A DNA stretch of 64,000 bases, taken from NCBI GenBank assembly GCA_043228905.1, contig JBHGNT010000022.1, positions 2,728,001-2,792,000 on the forward strand, in the 5' to 3' direction. Each line of letters opens with the position of its first letter. The first letter of the stretch is position 1. Shown in pieces: positions 1-10,571 of this stretch. The DNA is from Azolla caroliniana. Its lineage: Eukaryota; Polypodiophyta. The position numbers were made by a program, and so were the translations under genes. Below the pieces are notes generated by a model. The model was not told the DNA's origin. It saw only the letters and a program-made list of their open reading frames with translations, and ran no database searches.

Positions 1-1914
1 CCTGACGGCGAGATCAGATACCGATTCTGGGACCCCGAGCACAGACAAATCGTCTGAAGTTCGGACGTCGTGTTCAATGAGTCGGCTATGCATAAAACGG
101 CCGAAAGGCCTATTGAAGTCCGAAGGGTAATATTTTCCGAAGTGTCAACCCTTCATGATGGCCCAACCCACAACACGAGATCAGTTTCACGGGTACCCGA
201 CAACTCTCACACCGAATCTACCAATTCGGCACAGCCAAATGGCTCGGCTCCCGACCATCCGACATTGAAACCCGGTGCGACTAGTCCAGTCATACCTCGC
301 AGATCTGAGAGACTCTCGCAACCTCCGGAGAGGTACTCTCTCGGAATTTTCTTTACCGACGCTGGTGAACCGATATCTTACGAAGAAGCATCGACATTTG
401 CCAATTCAGCCACATGGCATATGGAAATGGAGTCGGAAATGCACTCCATTCGGGCAAACAAGACTTGGGACTTGGTCGAATTACCGAAGAATCGACGTGC
501 TCTTCTATGTAAGTGGGTCTATCGACTAAAAGAGACGTCTGACTCGACCAACCCAAGGGCAGATTAGTTGTCAAGGGATTTAGACAAGAATATGGCGTCG
601 ACTTCTACGAAATCTTTTCACTAGCGGTGAAAATGATGACCCTTCGTTTCATGCTCGGCGTCGTGGTCGCCGACAACTTGGAGCTGATTCAACTAGATGT
701 AAAAATAACATTCCTCCACGGCGACCTACAGGAGGAAATCTATATGGAGCAGCCGAAAGGCTTTGTGGCATCCGACTAGGAACATCTAGTCTCCCGACTC
801 GGGAATAGTCTCTACGGCCTGAAACAGGCACCCCGACAGTGGTACAAGAAGTTCGACGACTAAATCCAGACGGTCAGCTTCTCCAAGAGCGATGAGGACC
901 ATTGTCTCTTCACCAAAACAGCTCAAGACGGGTTGCCCATCTTCGTCATCATCTACGTGGACAACATGCTACTCTCCAGTTGACATGCCGGAGATCTCAC
1001 CGAACTCGTTTGGAAACTACGGTTGAAGTTTGCCATGAAGGACCTCGGTCCAGCAAGACACATACTTGGTATGAAGATTAGTTGGCATCGCGATACACTG
1101 ACAACTTTTCTTGTCTCAAACCGACTACATCGGACGTGTCTTGGAACGCTTCAACATGCACTCGGCCAAGTCTGCTTCGACCTGGCTCCCCATTAACCTT
1201 CGGCTATCTCAGCAAGACTGCCCGACATCTGGTCCGGACGGGGAAGATATGAAGTCGGTACCGTATGCACTGGCAGTCGCGACACGGCCTGATATTTCTC
1301 ACGTCGTAGGAGTCGTCAGCAGATTCAAGCACAACCCCGGCCAATCACATTGGAACGCAGTCAAGCATGTGTTTAGATATCTAGTTAGCACAAAAGACCA
1401 CGACATTCTTTTCGGCCCGAACTCAACCTAAGGTGTAGTCGGTTACACCGACTAGGACTTCGCAGGCTGTGTGGATAATCGGAAATCAACAACCGGATAC
1501 TGTTTCAAATTCGGCAATGGAGCAATCTCGTGGAAGTCAAAACTTCAGGAGTGCACAACCACCTCCACGACCGAAGCAGAATATGTAGCTGCGTCCAACG
1601 CGATAAAAGAAGCTTTATGGCTCGGTCGGCTGGCGCACACGTTTCAACAGGTCAACTTCGGCTCGGCTCCAGTTTTCTACAACGACAATTAGGGTGTTGT
1701 TGCTTTGTCAAAGAATCTGGTTCACCACAACGCCTCCAAGCATATCGACGTTCGATATCAGTTTGTTCGGGACTGCGTCATTTCAGGGAAAATCGGTCTA
1801 GAGAAGATATCCACAACCGATAATGTCGCAGATGGAATGACCAAGTGTCTTACGGCGGATCGTTTCCGGTCCCTTCGGCACCAGATGGGCGTAACGAAAA
1901 ATCGGTTCGGTTAA
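1..1914 (+). pseudogene. Copia-1 pol remnant (integrase C-terminus, RT, RNase H)
   Basis: This is the 3' half of a Ty1/Copia polyprotein that enters the window from the left. Bases 1-120 encode an integrase tail (FWDPEHRQIV, then DVVFNE), bases 400-1100 encode RT, and bases 1471-1914 encode RNase H (STTGYCF, STTEAEYVA, SKHIDVRYQFVRD). The reading frame is badly damaged. There are in-frame stops at 55-57, 777, 861, 981, 1429, 1453 and 1690, and frame changes near 550 and 1100. The RT active-site motif reads YVDN rather than YVDD. It cannot make a working polymerase. The family call is confident from the order integrase-RT-RNase H and the Copia-type motifs. The 5' part lies outside the window. 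Confidence 0.9.
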
Positions 1915-2115
1915 AGTCGGACACACAGCACAGGATGGTTTCGAACCACCGACATCGGTTCTTTAAGGATCGGCTTTAGCTCTTCCGACCTGACTAGTTC
2001 GGTGTTCTGTCTTCGGATCTTGCCGACTCTAACAAAACCGATATGTCTGATAAACCTTGTATATACTTGTAATTTTATTTTTAGATAACCCATGTATACG
2101 CCCATTACAGGGGAG

Positions 2116-2312
2116 TGTCAAATATGAGTGTATAATGGCCGTATTCACACTGTCCCTTTGGACAACCCAAGTTTGGGCTATTTCTGTAAATAGGATAAAG
2201 GACAGTTGCCCTAGGACATTCACAGTTATATAAACTAACTTTGTAACCTTTAGAAAAGGTTGGATGTCACTCTTTGTAATTGTTGCTATTGGAATATATC
2301 ATTTTCTTTGTG

Positions 2313-2373
<61 letters not shown>

Positions 2374-2458
2374 CTATCTTGCTTATGCGCATACACAGGT
2401 TCTTCTTCATCACGAATGTTGCTTGCACTTCTGCATTGATGGCCTTGTCCCCAACACA
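2116..2458 (+). repeat. 3' LTR of Copia-1
   Basis: A purine tract (ACAGGGGAG) directly precedes TGTCAAATATGAG at 2116, as expected for a polypurine tract and LTR start. The segment contains a TATATAAAC box near 2227 and a long CT repeat. It ends near CCAACACA, after which the tRNA-array sequence resumes (TGGTCCAATGAAG). The 5' LTR is outside the window, so the exact end (2456-2458) and the target duplication cannot be fixed. Confidence 0.65.
2313..2369. repeat. (CT)n microsatellite in the Copia-1 LTR
   Basis: This is an almost pure run of about 28 CT dinucleotides inside the LTR, downstream of its TATA box. It produces long Ser/Leu and Arg/Glu repeat frames that are not genes. A shorter CT run lies in the solo LTR at 51186-51773. 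Confidence 0.95.
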
Positions 2459-3480
2459 ATGGTCCAATGAAGTTTTGAGGGATCTAACTTAACCGACATC
2501 TAAGGCCAATTAGTTCAGTTGGTTAGAGCGTTGTGCTAATAACGCGAAGGTCATAGGTTGGAGACCTATATAGGCCATCATAACCATTCTTTGTTAAAAT
2601 GTCATCTAGAACATTACACTCAAAGAATAAGTGACGCAATAGTGGAATAAAATCTTCTCTTTATGAGTGTTTGTTGACTTAAAAAGTCTCTCTCTATCTT
2701 GCATCTTATTTCTGCCAACAGACAAGTTGCATGTGGACTTCAACTATGTCTAACCGGAGTGTTATTTCGACCAAAGTTGGAAATAACATTGGTTGGGATT
2801 AAGATTCTCTAGTAGCTTCCTTGCTATAGAAATTTAAAAGGACATACGTTGGATTAGTTGAGTTGGTTAGAGCATTGTGCTAATAACTTGTACCTCATAG
2901 GTTAGACACGGACGCTGGCCATAAACAACGTAGTTGGTTAAGACGGTTGTGTAGTTATTCAGATTTAATGAATAAGCAAGGCAATAAATATGAATTCATG
3001 AGAGTTGATATTTTATGTTAAAAATTAGAAATTGGTACTGCTACTTGTTTGACTTAAACTGTCTCTAACCAGAGTATTATTTCGACCAATGTTGGAAATA
3101 ACATTCGTTGGGGTTAAGATTTTCTAGTAGCTTCTCAGGGATAAAAATTTAAAATGAAATACGATGGATTAGTTGAGGTGGTTAGAGCATCATGCTAATA
3201 ACTTGTAGACATCGACATTGGCCATAAACAATGCTTAGTTGGGTAAGATGGTCGTGTAGTTATTAAGATTTAATGAATAAGCAAGGCAATAAATATGAAT
3301 TAATGAGAGTTGATATTTTATGTTAAAAATTAGATTTGGTACTGCTACTTGTTTGTTACTCTAAAAGATCTCTCAATCGAGACCTATTTGTTAAAAATAT
3401 TTCCTTCTAGTGGGAGGAGCCTACTGTTCATGCCAACCACCGATCATCCAATGAAGTTTTGAGGGATCTAACTTAATCTA
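2459..3480 (+). repeat. tRNA-Ile-derived tandem array, left segment
   Basis: This is array sequence between Copia-1 and the 3.5-kb interval. It holds one full tRNA copy (2504-2577) and two decayed tRNA modules (2851-2921 and 3166-3224). It also carries array flanks such as ATGAATTCATGAGAGTTGAT and the ending CCAATGAAGTTTTGAGGG. The units match those at 30-53 kb, so this is the same array cut off by retrotransposon insertions. Confidence 0.85.
2504..2577 (+). pseudogene. tRNA-Ile(AAT) copy, B box damaged
   Basis: This is a 74-nt tRNA-Ile-like copy with anticodon loop CTAATAA and a complete anticodon stem. The T loop has TTGGAGA instead of TTCGAGA, which breaks the B box. One acceptor pair is lost (3' strand ATAGGCC). 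Confidence 0.8.
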
Positions 3481-3507
3481 CATCTAAGACTGAACACATT
3501 CTCTATC

Positions 3508-3573
3508 GACCCTTGATTTGAACCCACGACCTCAACTTTGAAATGCGAGGTTCTTCACCCAATGAGCTAGTCT
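3508..3573 (-). other. tRNA-like sequence, possible SINE head
   Basis: Read on the minus strand, this has an A-box-like TAGCTCATTGGG, a stem CCTC/GAGG around a middle loop, and a B-box-like GGGTTCAAATC at normal tRNA spacing. It is not a tRNA-Ile array copy. It could be a decayed tRNA gene or the head of a tRNA-derived SINE. I see no clear SINE body or tail. Confidence 0.45.
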
Positions 3574-3838
3574 TCTCTACTTGATTGTATTATTTTCTCA
3601 CCCTCTCTTGATTCCCTCTTGTTTTCCTTGCCCCTCTTTATATAAGTGTTGCCATGCATATGGTAATGTATGGGAGCATGGCATGCATGCAATGCATCAG
3701 TTACATGTAATGCATGATCGCCATTTGGCGCACCTGTATTGCATGTGATGCATGGTAGCCATCATGCTCACTTGAGCTCCCATGTATGAAAATAGATATG
3801 GGATAACTATAATGATGAAAATGTATTTCAAAATAACT
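3574..3838. other. AT-rich non-coding spacer with ATGCAT repeats
   Basis: No gene is supported here. The stretch is AT-rich and has many overlapping ATGCAT/GCATGC words between about 3650 and 3760. It differs from the array and may belong to an unrecognised insertion. Confidence 0.5.
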
Positions 3839-3840
3839 AA

Positions 3841-4043
3841 CCTAGCTTAGTGGTGTATACTTTGTGTTTGGCATACAAGGTTGAGAGTTCAAGTCTCTCA
3901 TTTTTACTCAATACAATATATAGCTTCATTCTTATATCATGAAGCACATTTATTACAAACTCCTACAAATAAATAGCCTAGCTTAGTGGTATGTACATTG
4001 TACTTCGTATATAAGGGTGTGGGTTCAAGTCTCTCAATTATTA
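3841..4043 (+). repeat. Tandem pair of tRNA-like sequences
   Basis: Two copies of a tRNA-like sequence start at 3841 and 3977, about 136 bp apart. Each has an A-box-like TAGCTTAGTGGT and a T-arm hairpin around GTTCAAG (GAGAG/CTCTC is perfect in the first copy). The first is followed at once by TTTTT, a Pol III stop. A shared tail contains AATACAATAT and ATATCATGAA or ATATCGTGAA. This looks like a dimeric tRNA-derived SINE or a duplicated tRNA relic, unrelated to tRNA-Ile. Confidence 0.5.
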
Positions 4044-4104
4044 TTAAATACAATATTTAAGCTCATTTTTATATCGTGAAATACATTCTTCACGACAACA
4101 CGAC

Positions 4105-4698
4105 TTGTCGGTGGCTGATTACACCTCGAAGATCAAATATATATGCGACTCTCTAGCCTCTATCGATGTGATCGTCGAGGAAGGTGAGATGGTGCAAATC
4201 TGTCTCGGGGGACTGGCGTCGAATTTCAGAGCATTCCGAACTGTTGTGTACACACGAGAGAATACGTCGTCGTTTTTCAACTTACAGTCAATGCTCCTTA
4301 TAGAGGAGAACCACGCGGGTGCGTCAACAAGCACGCATGCCGATAGCAAGATGTTGTACACGGAGGGCCACATGGTCGTGGCGGACAAGTCGAGTCAGTA
4401 CGCAATGGAGGCGCTCGACGGGATCAAGGAAGAAGGCACCGAAGTGATGCCGACAGCAATTCCGGACCCTCCGGAAATAGGGGGAGTCGAGCCGACGAGA
4501 ACCGGCAAGGGAAATCCGTCGCGGAATGCTGGTATTGTTGCAAGAAAGGCCACAAGGAGAGCGAGTGCTGGAAAAAGCGTGCCGATTCGGAGAGAACCGG
4601 GTCCGGAACAAGTTCCGAACAGACCGACAAACGAAATCGGCAACGATCACACTACGCCGAAGGATCCAGAGAAGCCGGAAAAGGGTCACCCTTCATGA
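4105..4698 (+). pseudogene. Copia-2 gag fragment
   Basis: The first about 100 residues match a Copia capsid (UBN2-type) domain, with SVADYTSKIKYICDSLASI and a conserved LGGL further on. The true start is missing. The zinc knuckle (CWYCCKKGHKESEC, from 4527) lies in the next frame, so a frameshift falls between about 4440 and 4520. After that this frame reads nonsense. Confidence 0.75.
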
Positions 4699-5273
4699 CG
4701 AGACACGAAACGAACTCGATGAAGAAGTCCGCCCCGAAATCGAACGAGGTGTGGTACGTCAACTCCGGCGCAGCAAACCACATGACGTGCCACAAGGAGT
4801 GGTTCTCATACCTTGAGAAACCGACGCAACCGGGAGTAGTCGCAACCGGAGATGACACTCCGCATTCGATCGCGAATGTCGGTGAAGTTCCCCTGAGCCA
4901 TGTCGGGCAGAAAGGGAAACTCATGAACGTGTTACACGTCTTGAAAATCACAAAGAACCTGGTATCAGTCAGGAAAATCGTCGACCAGGGGATGCAGGTT
5001 CGGTTTACGCATCTCGGGTGCTTCATCGAGGAAGAAGGCCGAGTTATTGCGCAAGGGCATAGAGACGGGAGGATGTTTATCCTCGACTCTAGCGACGGTG
5101 GCACCGCAATGTTCGCAAAAGGACAAAAAGTTGAGTCGGATATCGACTTATGGCACAAGTGGATAGGCCACGTCAACTATCAACGGCTTCAGACCTACAA
5201 TCGAAACAGGTGGTGTTCGGATTGCCCAAATTTAGTGCCCGGAAGGCACAAATTTGTGAAGCCTGCTAGCTAG
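4695..5273 (+). pseudogene. Copia-2 protease and GAG-pre-integrase region
   Basis: The frame continues from the gag zinc knuckle. The protease motif reads WYVNSGAANHMT; Copia proteases have D-S-G, so the catalytic aspartate is replaced by asparagine (codon at 4761-4763). Downstream come LWHKWIGHVN and the start of the integrase zinc region. The frame stops at 5273. Inactive by both the D-to-N change and the break. Confidence 0.75.
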
Positions 5274-5332
5274 GGAAGCAACACTGACTTCCCTTCCCTA
5301 AGGAGTGTAACCGGAGCCGGAACAAGTTCGAC

Positions 5333-5644
5333 TTGATACATTCCAATGTATGGGGGCCGACACAGAACGTTAGTCTTGGCGGGAGTCGATACTTCGTCTC
5401 TTTCATCGACGACTATACGCGGCACACGTGGATCTACCTCATTGAGAAGAAGAGTGAAGTCTTCGACTGTTTCCACGACCTCAAAGGGTTCGTGGAAACG
5501 GAAACAGGAAGGAAGATCAGTTCAACGGATATCTGCAACAGATGGGAACTCGGCGCAAATTCAGTTGTAGATACACGCCAGAGCAAAACGGCGTGGCCGA
5601 GAGGAAGAATCGGTCGATTGTGGAAGCGGCGCGAGCAATCCTAG
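5333..5644 (+). pseudogene. Copia-2 integrase core fragment
   Basis: The first part reads VWGPTQNVSLGGSRYFVSFI then DDYTRHTWIYL, a typical Copia integrase core start with its first catalytic aspartate. The frame is lost after about residue 65. The later core (YTPEQNGVAERK-type) sits in another frame near 5560-5640. Confidence 0.7.
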
Positions 5645-5691
5645 AAGAAAAGAGCTTGCCCAAGTTCTATTGGGCTGAGGCAGTATGAACC

Positions 5692-6972
5692 GTGGTATAC
5701 ATCCAGAATCGGATCGGAGACAAAGTGTCGGCACATGAGCTGTATTTCGGAAGGAAGCCGAATTTACGACACTTGAGAGTCTTCGGTAGCATTGCGTATA
5801 TGCATGTGCCGAAGGAGAATCGGAGGAAGTTGCACGTGAACGCCGAGAAGTGTATCTTGGTCTGCTACTCAGACGAGCAGAAGGGTTATAAGTGTTATCA
5901 CCCTCGCACCAAACAGGCGCGCGTGAGCCGCGATGTTGTGTTTGACGAGTCCACGTCCTGGTACTTGACTCCGACTCCGGACCTCACCTCCAATCCAAGT
6001 TCTGACGATGAGGTCAGCGAGGCTGAGATGCCTCCGAATGAGCCTGAAATCGGGGCCCGCGAAGAGAGTCCGATTTCGTTTTGGTTGAGCGGACCGAATG
6101 GACGACTGAGTCGGTTTGACCAGTCCGATAAAGAGCCGGCGAGTAGTGGAGACTCGGCCGTGCATTCCCCACGCAGGAAGCCGAGGAGACGACTTACACG
6201 CAAGGAAAAAGGGAAGAAAAAGGTGTCGGATTACGGCACGGATAGGAACGAGTTGGATCGACGTGAGTCCGACTCTGAGGGAAGCAATGACGGGTCTTCA
6301 AGAGCGAAGTCCGCGTCAGCTAAGGAAGCCTCAACTTCGGCTAATGAGCAATTACGCCGATCTACCTGCCAGAAGAACCCAATTGTGCGGTTCGGTTATA
6401 ATGAGTACATGGTGCATCATTATGCGTACATGACGCGTGTAGCGGAAGTGCGTGAGCCGGAGAGCTACGCAGAAGCGGCGAAAGACATGAATTGGCATGC
6501 CGCAATGGAGGAAGAGATGCGCGCACTGGCCGAAAATGAAACCTGGGACCTGGTTGACGCACCGATAGGTGTGAAGCCAATCGGATGTAGGTGGGTGTAC
6601 AAGGTAAAGTACAACACCGACGGCTCGGTCAACCGATACAAGGCCTGGTTACTAGCGAAAGGCTATGCGCAGAAACACGGCATCGACTATGATGAGACGT
6701 TTGCGCCGGTCGCGAAGATGACGACCGTCTGTGTTTTGCTCGTGGTAGCTGCGGCAAAGGGGTGGCACTTACATCAGATGGATGTAAAGAATGCATTCCT
6801 GCAAGTTGAGCTTGAGGAACAGGTGTACATGGTACAACCCCCCGGATTTCCCTCCGGAACGAACACTTCGGCAAGCCCCGCGTGCCTGGAACACGAAGAT
6901 CACGCGGCAACTGCGTCGGATGGGCTTTGCGACGTCGAAATCAGACTCTTCATTGTTCATCCGAAAGGGTAG
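5692..6972 (+). pseudogene. Copia-2 integrase C-terminus and RT N-terminus
   Basis: Residues 1-95 are the integrase tail (KPNLRHLRVFGSIAYMHVP, then CILVCYSDEQKGYKCYHP). A charged linker follows. Residues 250-385 are the RT start (ENETWDLVDAP, GCRWVYKVKYNTDGSVNRYK, KGYAQKHGIDYDETFAPVAK, QMDVKNAFLQ). A frameshift near 6850 moves the rest of RT to other frames. Confidence 0.8.
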
Positions 6973-7371
6973 ACTCGGGTCGGTTAGTATTTTACTTTAT
7001 AATGATGACTTGGTCATCACTAGTGCCGACCTAAGTGAAATCAACCACGTGAAGCTCCAGTTTGTGGGATCATTCGACATTACTTCCTCGGGATCGAAGT
7101 GATCCGTACCCCCGAAGGCATATTGATCAGCCAATGGCATTACGTGTTGAGTATGATCTTCAAATTCGGGATGGCCGACTGTACGTCCATCTCGACTCCT
7201 CTGGATAGAACCGTCAAGCTTCGCCCCGAGTCTGGAAATGTATGCGACCCAACAAAGTTCCGACAGATAGTCGGAAGCCTTATATACTTAACCATCACCC
7301 GACCAGATCTCAGCTACCCGGTCGGGGTGATTAGTCAGTTCATGGCGCGACCAACCAAGGAGCATCTTTAG
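6791..7371 (+). pseudogene. Copia-2 RT C-terminal fragments
   Basis: Two frames (6791-7102 and 7099-7371) carry the rest of RT. The polymerase motif reads YNDDL where YVDDL is expected. It is followed by TPEGILISQWHYVLSMI, and then LIYLTITRPDLSYPVGVISQ. They are separated by a one-base frame change at about 7099. Confidence 0.7.
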
Positions 7372-7449
7372 TGTGCACAACGCATACTCCGGTACGTCAG
7401 TGGCACTAAAGACTGAGGGCTACTATATCGGACCGATACTACCGCGCAG

Positions 7450-8061
7450 TTGGTCGGTTACACCGATGGTGATTGGGTCGGAAACGCCAACAATCACCGA
7501 TGCACGTCCGGTTTCGCGATTGCGTGGAGTAGCAAGAAGCAGCCGACAGTTCCGTTGTCGAGCACCGAAGCCGAGTATAGAGAGGTGGCTATTGCAACCT
7601 GCAAAGCCATATGGTTGAAGCGGCTACTTAAGGATCTGCAGGTGGAGGTATCCGATCCAACGGCAAGCTACTGCAACAACCTCAGTAGCATCGAGCTAGC
7701 TAAGAACCCCGTCTTCCACGCCCAGACCAAGCACAATGAGGTGCACTACCATTTCATCTGTGAGCGTGTCCTCTCCGGTGAAGTCGAACTTCAGTATGTT
7801 CCAATGGATCGGCACACCGTCGACATCTTCACCAAACCTCTTGGTTTGGACAAGTTGTGGCAATTCTCAGGTGCGCTTGGGTTGCGTCAGCTCGACGTGC
7901 CGAACTTGAGGGGGAGAGATGACCCGGATGACCACGGAAGGGAGCAGGAAAGGAGCGGAAAAGACCATGACGCCGAGTCGGACGACGAATTCGACTTCGG
8001 ATCGGCTGAAGAAGCCGAGGGCGGGTCTGCGGAAGAGTCCAAAAGCGGACATAAGGAGTAA
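7450..8061 (+). pseudogene. Copia-2 RNase H domain
   Basis: This frame is open and typical of Copia RNase H: YTDGDW, SSTEAEYREVA, KTKHNEVHYHF-like (AQTKHNEVHYHFICERV) and DIFTKPL. After residue about 155 it becomes an acidic tail (SDDEFDFGSAEEAEGGSAEE) that is not part of the normal domain. It belongs to the extra segment described next. Confidence 0.8.
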
Positions 8062-8425
8062 CCGGAAGAAAGAGGCAAAGCCAGCCAAGCATGGGGGAGA
8101 CGAAGCCATCAAGGGCGAGAAGACTGAAGACGAGTTGGAGATAGCCAACTCGGTCGAGAGCGAAAACCAATCGGAGGAAGCCGAGTTGGTTCGGATGTTT
8201 GATTCGGATACGCTGAATCAAACAAGGGCCAAGTGGAAGAGAAGGCAGCAAAAGAGCTGCCAACACCGCAAAAGCAAGGAAACTGAGAAGGGCCGTGTGA
8301 GCAGACAAGCCAACCGGAAGGGTCGAGGCGCGCGGAATCGAACGGGTCGAGGAGCGGGAGCGAGCCGTGAAGCCAGAAGGAACTGGAGCACAGATCTGGA
8401 AGAGCAGATGGAACCTCAAGTTGAG
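7918..8425 (+). other. Extra charged segment between two PPT-like tracts in Copia-2
   Basis: The tract CTTGAGGGGGAG occurs at 7906-7917 and again at 8426-8437, where it abuts the 3' LTR. About 510 bp lie between. One open frame (7919-8443) is rich in Lys, Arg, Glu and Ser, with no recognised domain, and runs into the LTR start. It may be a captured or duplicated segment. Confidence 0.5.
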
Positions 8426-8437
8426 CTTGAGGGGGAG

Positions 8438-8640
8438 TGTTGAGATACAAGCTCAACATTGGCATATATCCATTGAACTGAGCACATCCTATGTACAGAT
8501 TGAGTATTATTTTTTGAATTGAGTTCTCTGTGTATTCTCTCTCTGTCTCTCCCGCGTACTGTGTGTACACACTCAAGCTCTCCATTAAACCTGCGTATTT
8601 TCTGTGTGTTTGTTTTTCTATTGCTTCTGCACATAATTTT
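8438..8640 (+). repeat. 3' LTR of Copia-2
   Basis: It begins TGTTGAGATACAAGCTCAAC directly after the polypurine tract GAGGGGGAG. It ends at TGCACA (8632) or TTTACA (8645), where array sequence resumes inside a decayed tRNA module. The LTR is short (about 200 bp), as in many Copia families. Confidence 0.7.
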
Positions 8641-8960
8641 TTACAATCGTGCTAATGACTCGTAGATCGTAGGTTCAACATCAAGATTGGCCATAAACAA
8701 CGCTTAGTTGGTTAAGACGGTCGTGTACTTATAAAGATTTAATGAAGAAGCAAGGTAGTAAATATGCATTCATGAGAGTTGATATCTTATGTTCAAAATT
8801 AAAAATTGTTGGTACTGCTACTTGTTTGTTACCATAAAAGGTCTCTCAACTGAGACCTATTTGTTAGGAATATTTCCCTCTAGTAGGAGAAGACGACTGT
8901 TCATGACGAGCATCGATGCTCCCATGAAGTTTTGAGTTATCTGACATAGTCAACATCTAA

Positions 8961-9034
8961 GGCCAATTAGCTCGGTTGGTTAGAGCGTCATGCTAATAAT
9001 GCGAAGGTCATAGGTTGGAGACCTATTTTGGCCA
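8961..9034 (+). pseudogene. tRNA-Ile(AAT) copy, damaged
   Basis: A 74-nt copy with anticodon loop CTAATAA. The B box is broken (TTGGAGA), A14 of the D loop is G, and one acceptor pair is lost (TTTGGCC). CAA lies shortly upstream. Confidence 0.8.
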
Positions 9035-9751
9035 TCATAAACATTCTGGGTTAAAATGTCATGTAGAATATAAGACTAAAAGTGTAAGTCAGGCAATAAA
9101 ATAAGAATCCATGAAAGATGAAAGACCTATATTGGCCATCATAAACATTTGGGTTAAAATGTCATGTAGAATATAAGACTAAAAGTGTAAGTGAGGCAAT
9201 AAAATAAGATGAAATACTACATTTAATATTCCATGAAGTAGGTGAATTGGTAACACTTTGGTTGAATAACCTGGGGGATCAGAGGCAAAATGGAAAAAAA
9301 CCTTCTCCTTTTGCGTGCTAGTTCATTTCAAAGGTCTCTATCTTGCATCTTATTTTTTCCAACGCACATCCTACATGGTGACTTAAACTGTCTCTAACCG
9401 GAGTATTGTTTCAACCAATGTTGGAAATCACATTCGTTGGGGTTAAGATTTTCTAGTAGTTTCTCGGGGATACAAATTTAAAATGACATACGGTGGATTA
9501 GTTGAGTTGGTTAGAGCATCGTGGTAATAACTCATAGGTCGTAGGTTCAACATCGACATTGGCCATTAACAACTCTTAGTTGGTTAAGACGGTCGTGTAG
9601 TTATTAAGATTTAATGAAGAAGCAAAACCATAAATATGAATTCATAAGAGTTGATATTTTATGTTAAAGATTAGAAATTTGAACCAACTGTTCGGGCCGA
9701 CCACCGATGTTTCAATGAGGTTTTGAGGGATATAACATAACCGACATCAAA

Positions 9752-9825
9752 GGCCAATTAGCTCAGTTGCTTAGAGCGTTGTACTAATAACGCAAAGGTC
9801 ATAGGTTCGAGACTTATATTGGTCA
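9752..9825 (+). pseudogene. tRNA-Ile(AAT) copy, damaged
   Basis: A 74-nt copy with loop CTAATAA. The D loop has lost its GG pair (AGTTGCTTA), one anticodon-stem pair is A-C, and the acceptor 3' strand reads ATTGGTC. Confidence 0.8.
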
Positions 9826-10253
9826 TCATAAACATTCTTGGTGAAAATGTCATCTACAATATAAGGTTGAAAGTGTAAGCAAGGTAATAAAATAAGAATC
9901 CATGATAGATGAATAGTACATTCAACAATTTGTGAAGTAGGTGAGTTGGTAAGACTTTGGTCGAATAAACTAGGGGATCAGAGGTATAACGGATAAAAAC
10001 CTTCTCCTTTTGCGTGTTGGTTCACTTCAAAGGTCTTTATCTTGCATCTTATTTTTGCCAATCCACAACCTGCATGTTGACTTAAATTGTCTCTAACCGA
10101 AGTATTGTTTCGACCAATGTTGGAAATCACATTTGATGGGGTTAAAATTTTGTAGTAGCTTCTCGGGGATAGTAATTTACAATGACATACGGTGGATTAG
10201 TTGAGTTGGTTAAAGCATCGTATTAATAACTCATAGATCCTAGGTTCAACATC

Positions 10254-10455
10254 GCTTCTCCACCAATTATGTGAAATGCACATAAATAGAATCTAAACCA
10301 GCTTCTTACTTCCTATTCAATTTATAGTCGCACAAAGGTACCCATTTGGGTTGGCTTTACTTAGTTACATGCGTCCTAACAAGGGTATGCTAAAAGGGGC
10401 ACAAAGGAACACATGCCCACCCAACATGAAGGCATGCACTTGCATCCAAGGGACA
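10254..10455 (-). repeat. 3' LTR of Gypsy-1
   Basis: It shares GCTTCTCCACCAATTATG, CACATAAATRGAATC and the CAAGGGTATGCTAAAAGG block with 29798-30076, with many differences. On the minus strand it begins TGTCCCTTGGATGC, directly after a polypurine tract (TTAGGGGGGAAATG) at 10456-10475. It is about 75 bp shorter than the right LTR, which has an internal duplication. Confidence 0.75.
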
Positions 10456-10571
10456 CCACATTTCCCCCCTAAGAGAAACAAGGAGTTCTACGACATGGGG
10501 AAAGGACGAGCCCTAGGAGATGGGCTTGGGGTAGCATAGGGCTTGATGTGGGCAACATGGGCGGAGGTGAG

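Larger units (their letters stand above)
4085..8640 (+). mobile_element. Copia-2 LTR retrotransposon, 5'-truncated and frame-broken
   Basis: This Ty1/Copia element starts abruptly inside gag near 4085 with no 5' LTR. It runs through gag, protease, integrase, RT and RNase H to a 3' LTR. The coding frame changes several times (gag/zinc knuckle, 5273-5333, 5644-5692, 6850, 7370-7450). No second copy of its LTR start (TGTTGAGATACAAG) was found. Its 3' end lies inside a decayed tRNA module of the array at 8645-8693. Confidence 0.85.
8645..10253 (+). repeat. tRNA-Ile-derived tandem array, middle segment
   Basis: This is array sequence between Copia-2 and the Gypsy nest. It holds full tRNA copies at 8961 and 9752, decayed modules at 8645-8693 (cut by Copia-2), 9495-9565 and 10194-10253 (cut by Gypsy-1). 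A stray tRNA 3' end (ACCTATATTGGCCA near 9125) marks an internal recombination joint. The hairpin GGTCTCTCAACTGAGACC lies at 8840-8857. Confidence 0.85.

Noticed and set aside
2313-2369. Open frames of Ser-Leu or Arg-Glu repeats in the CT tract
   Set aside because: Pure dinucleotide microsatellite inside an LTR; any frame is open by composition.
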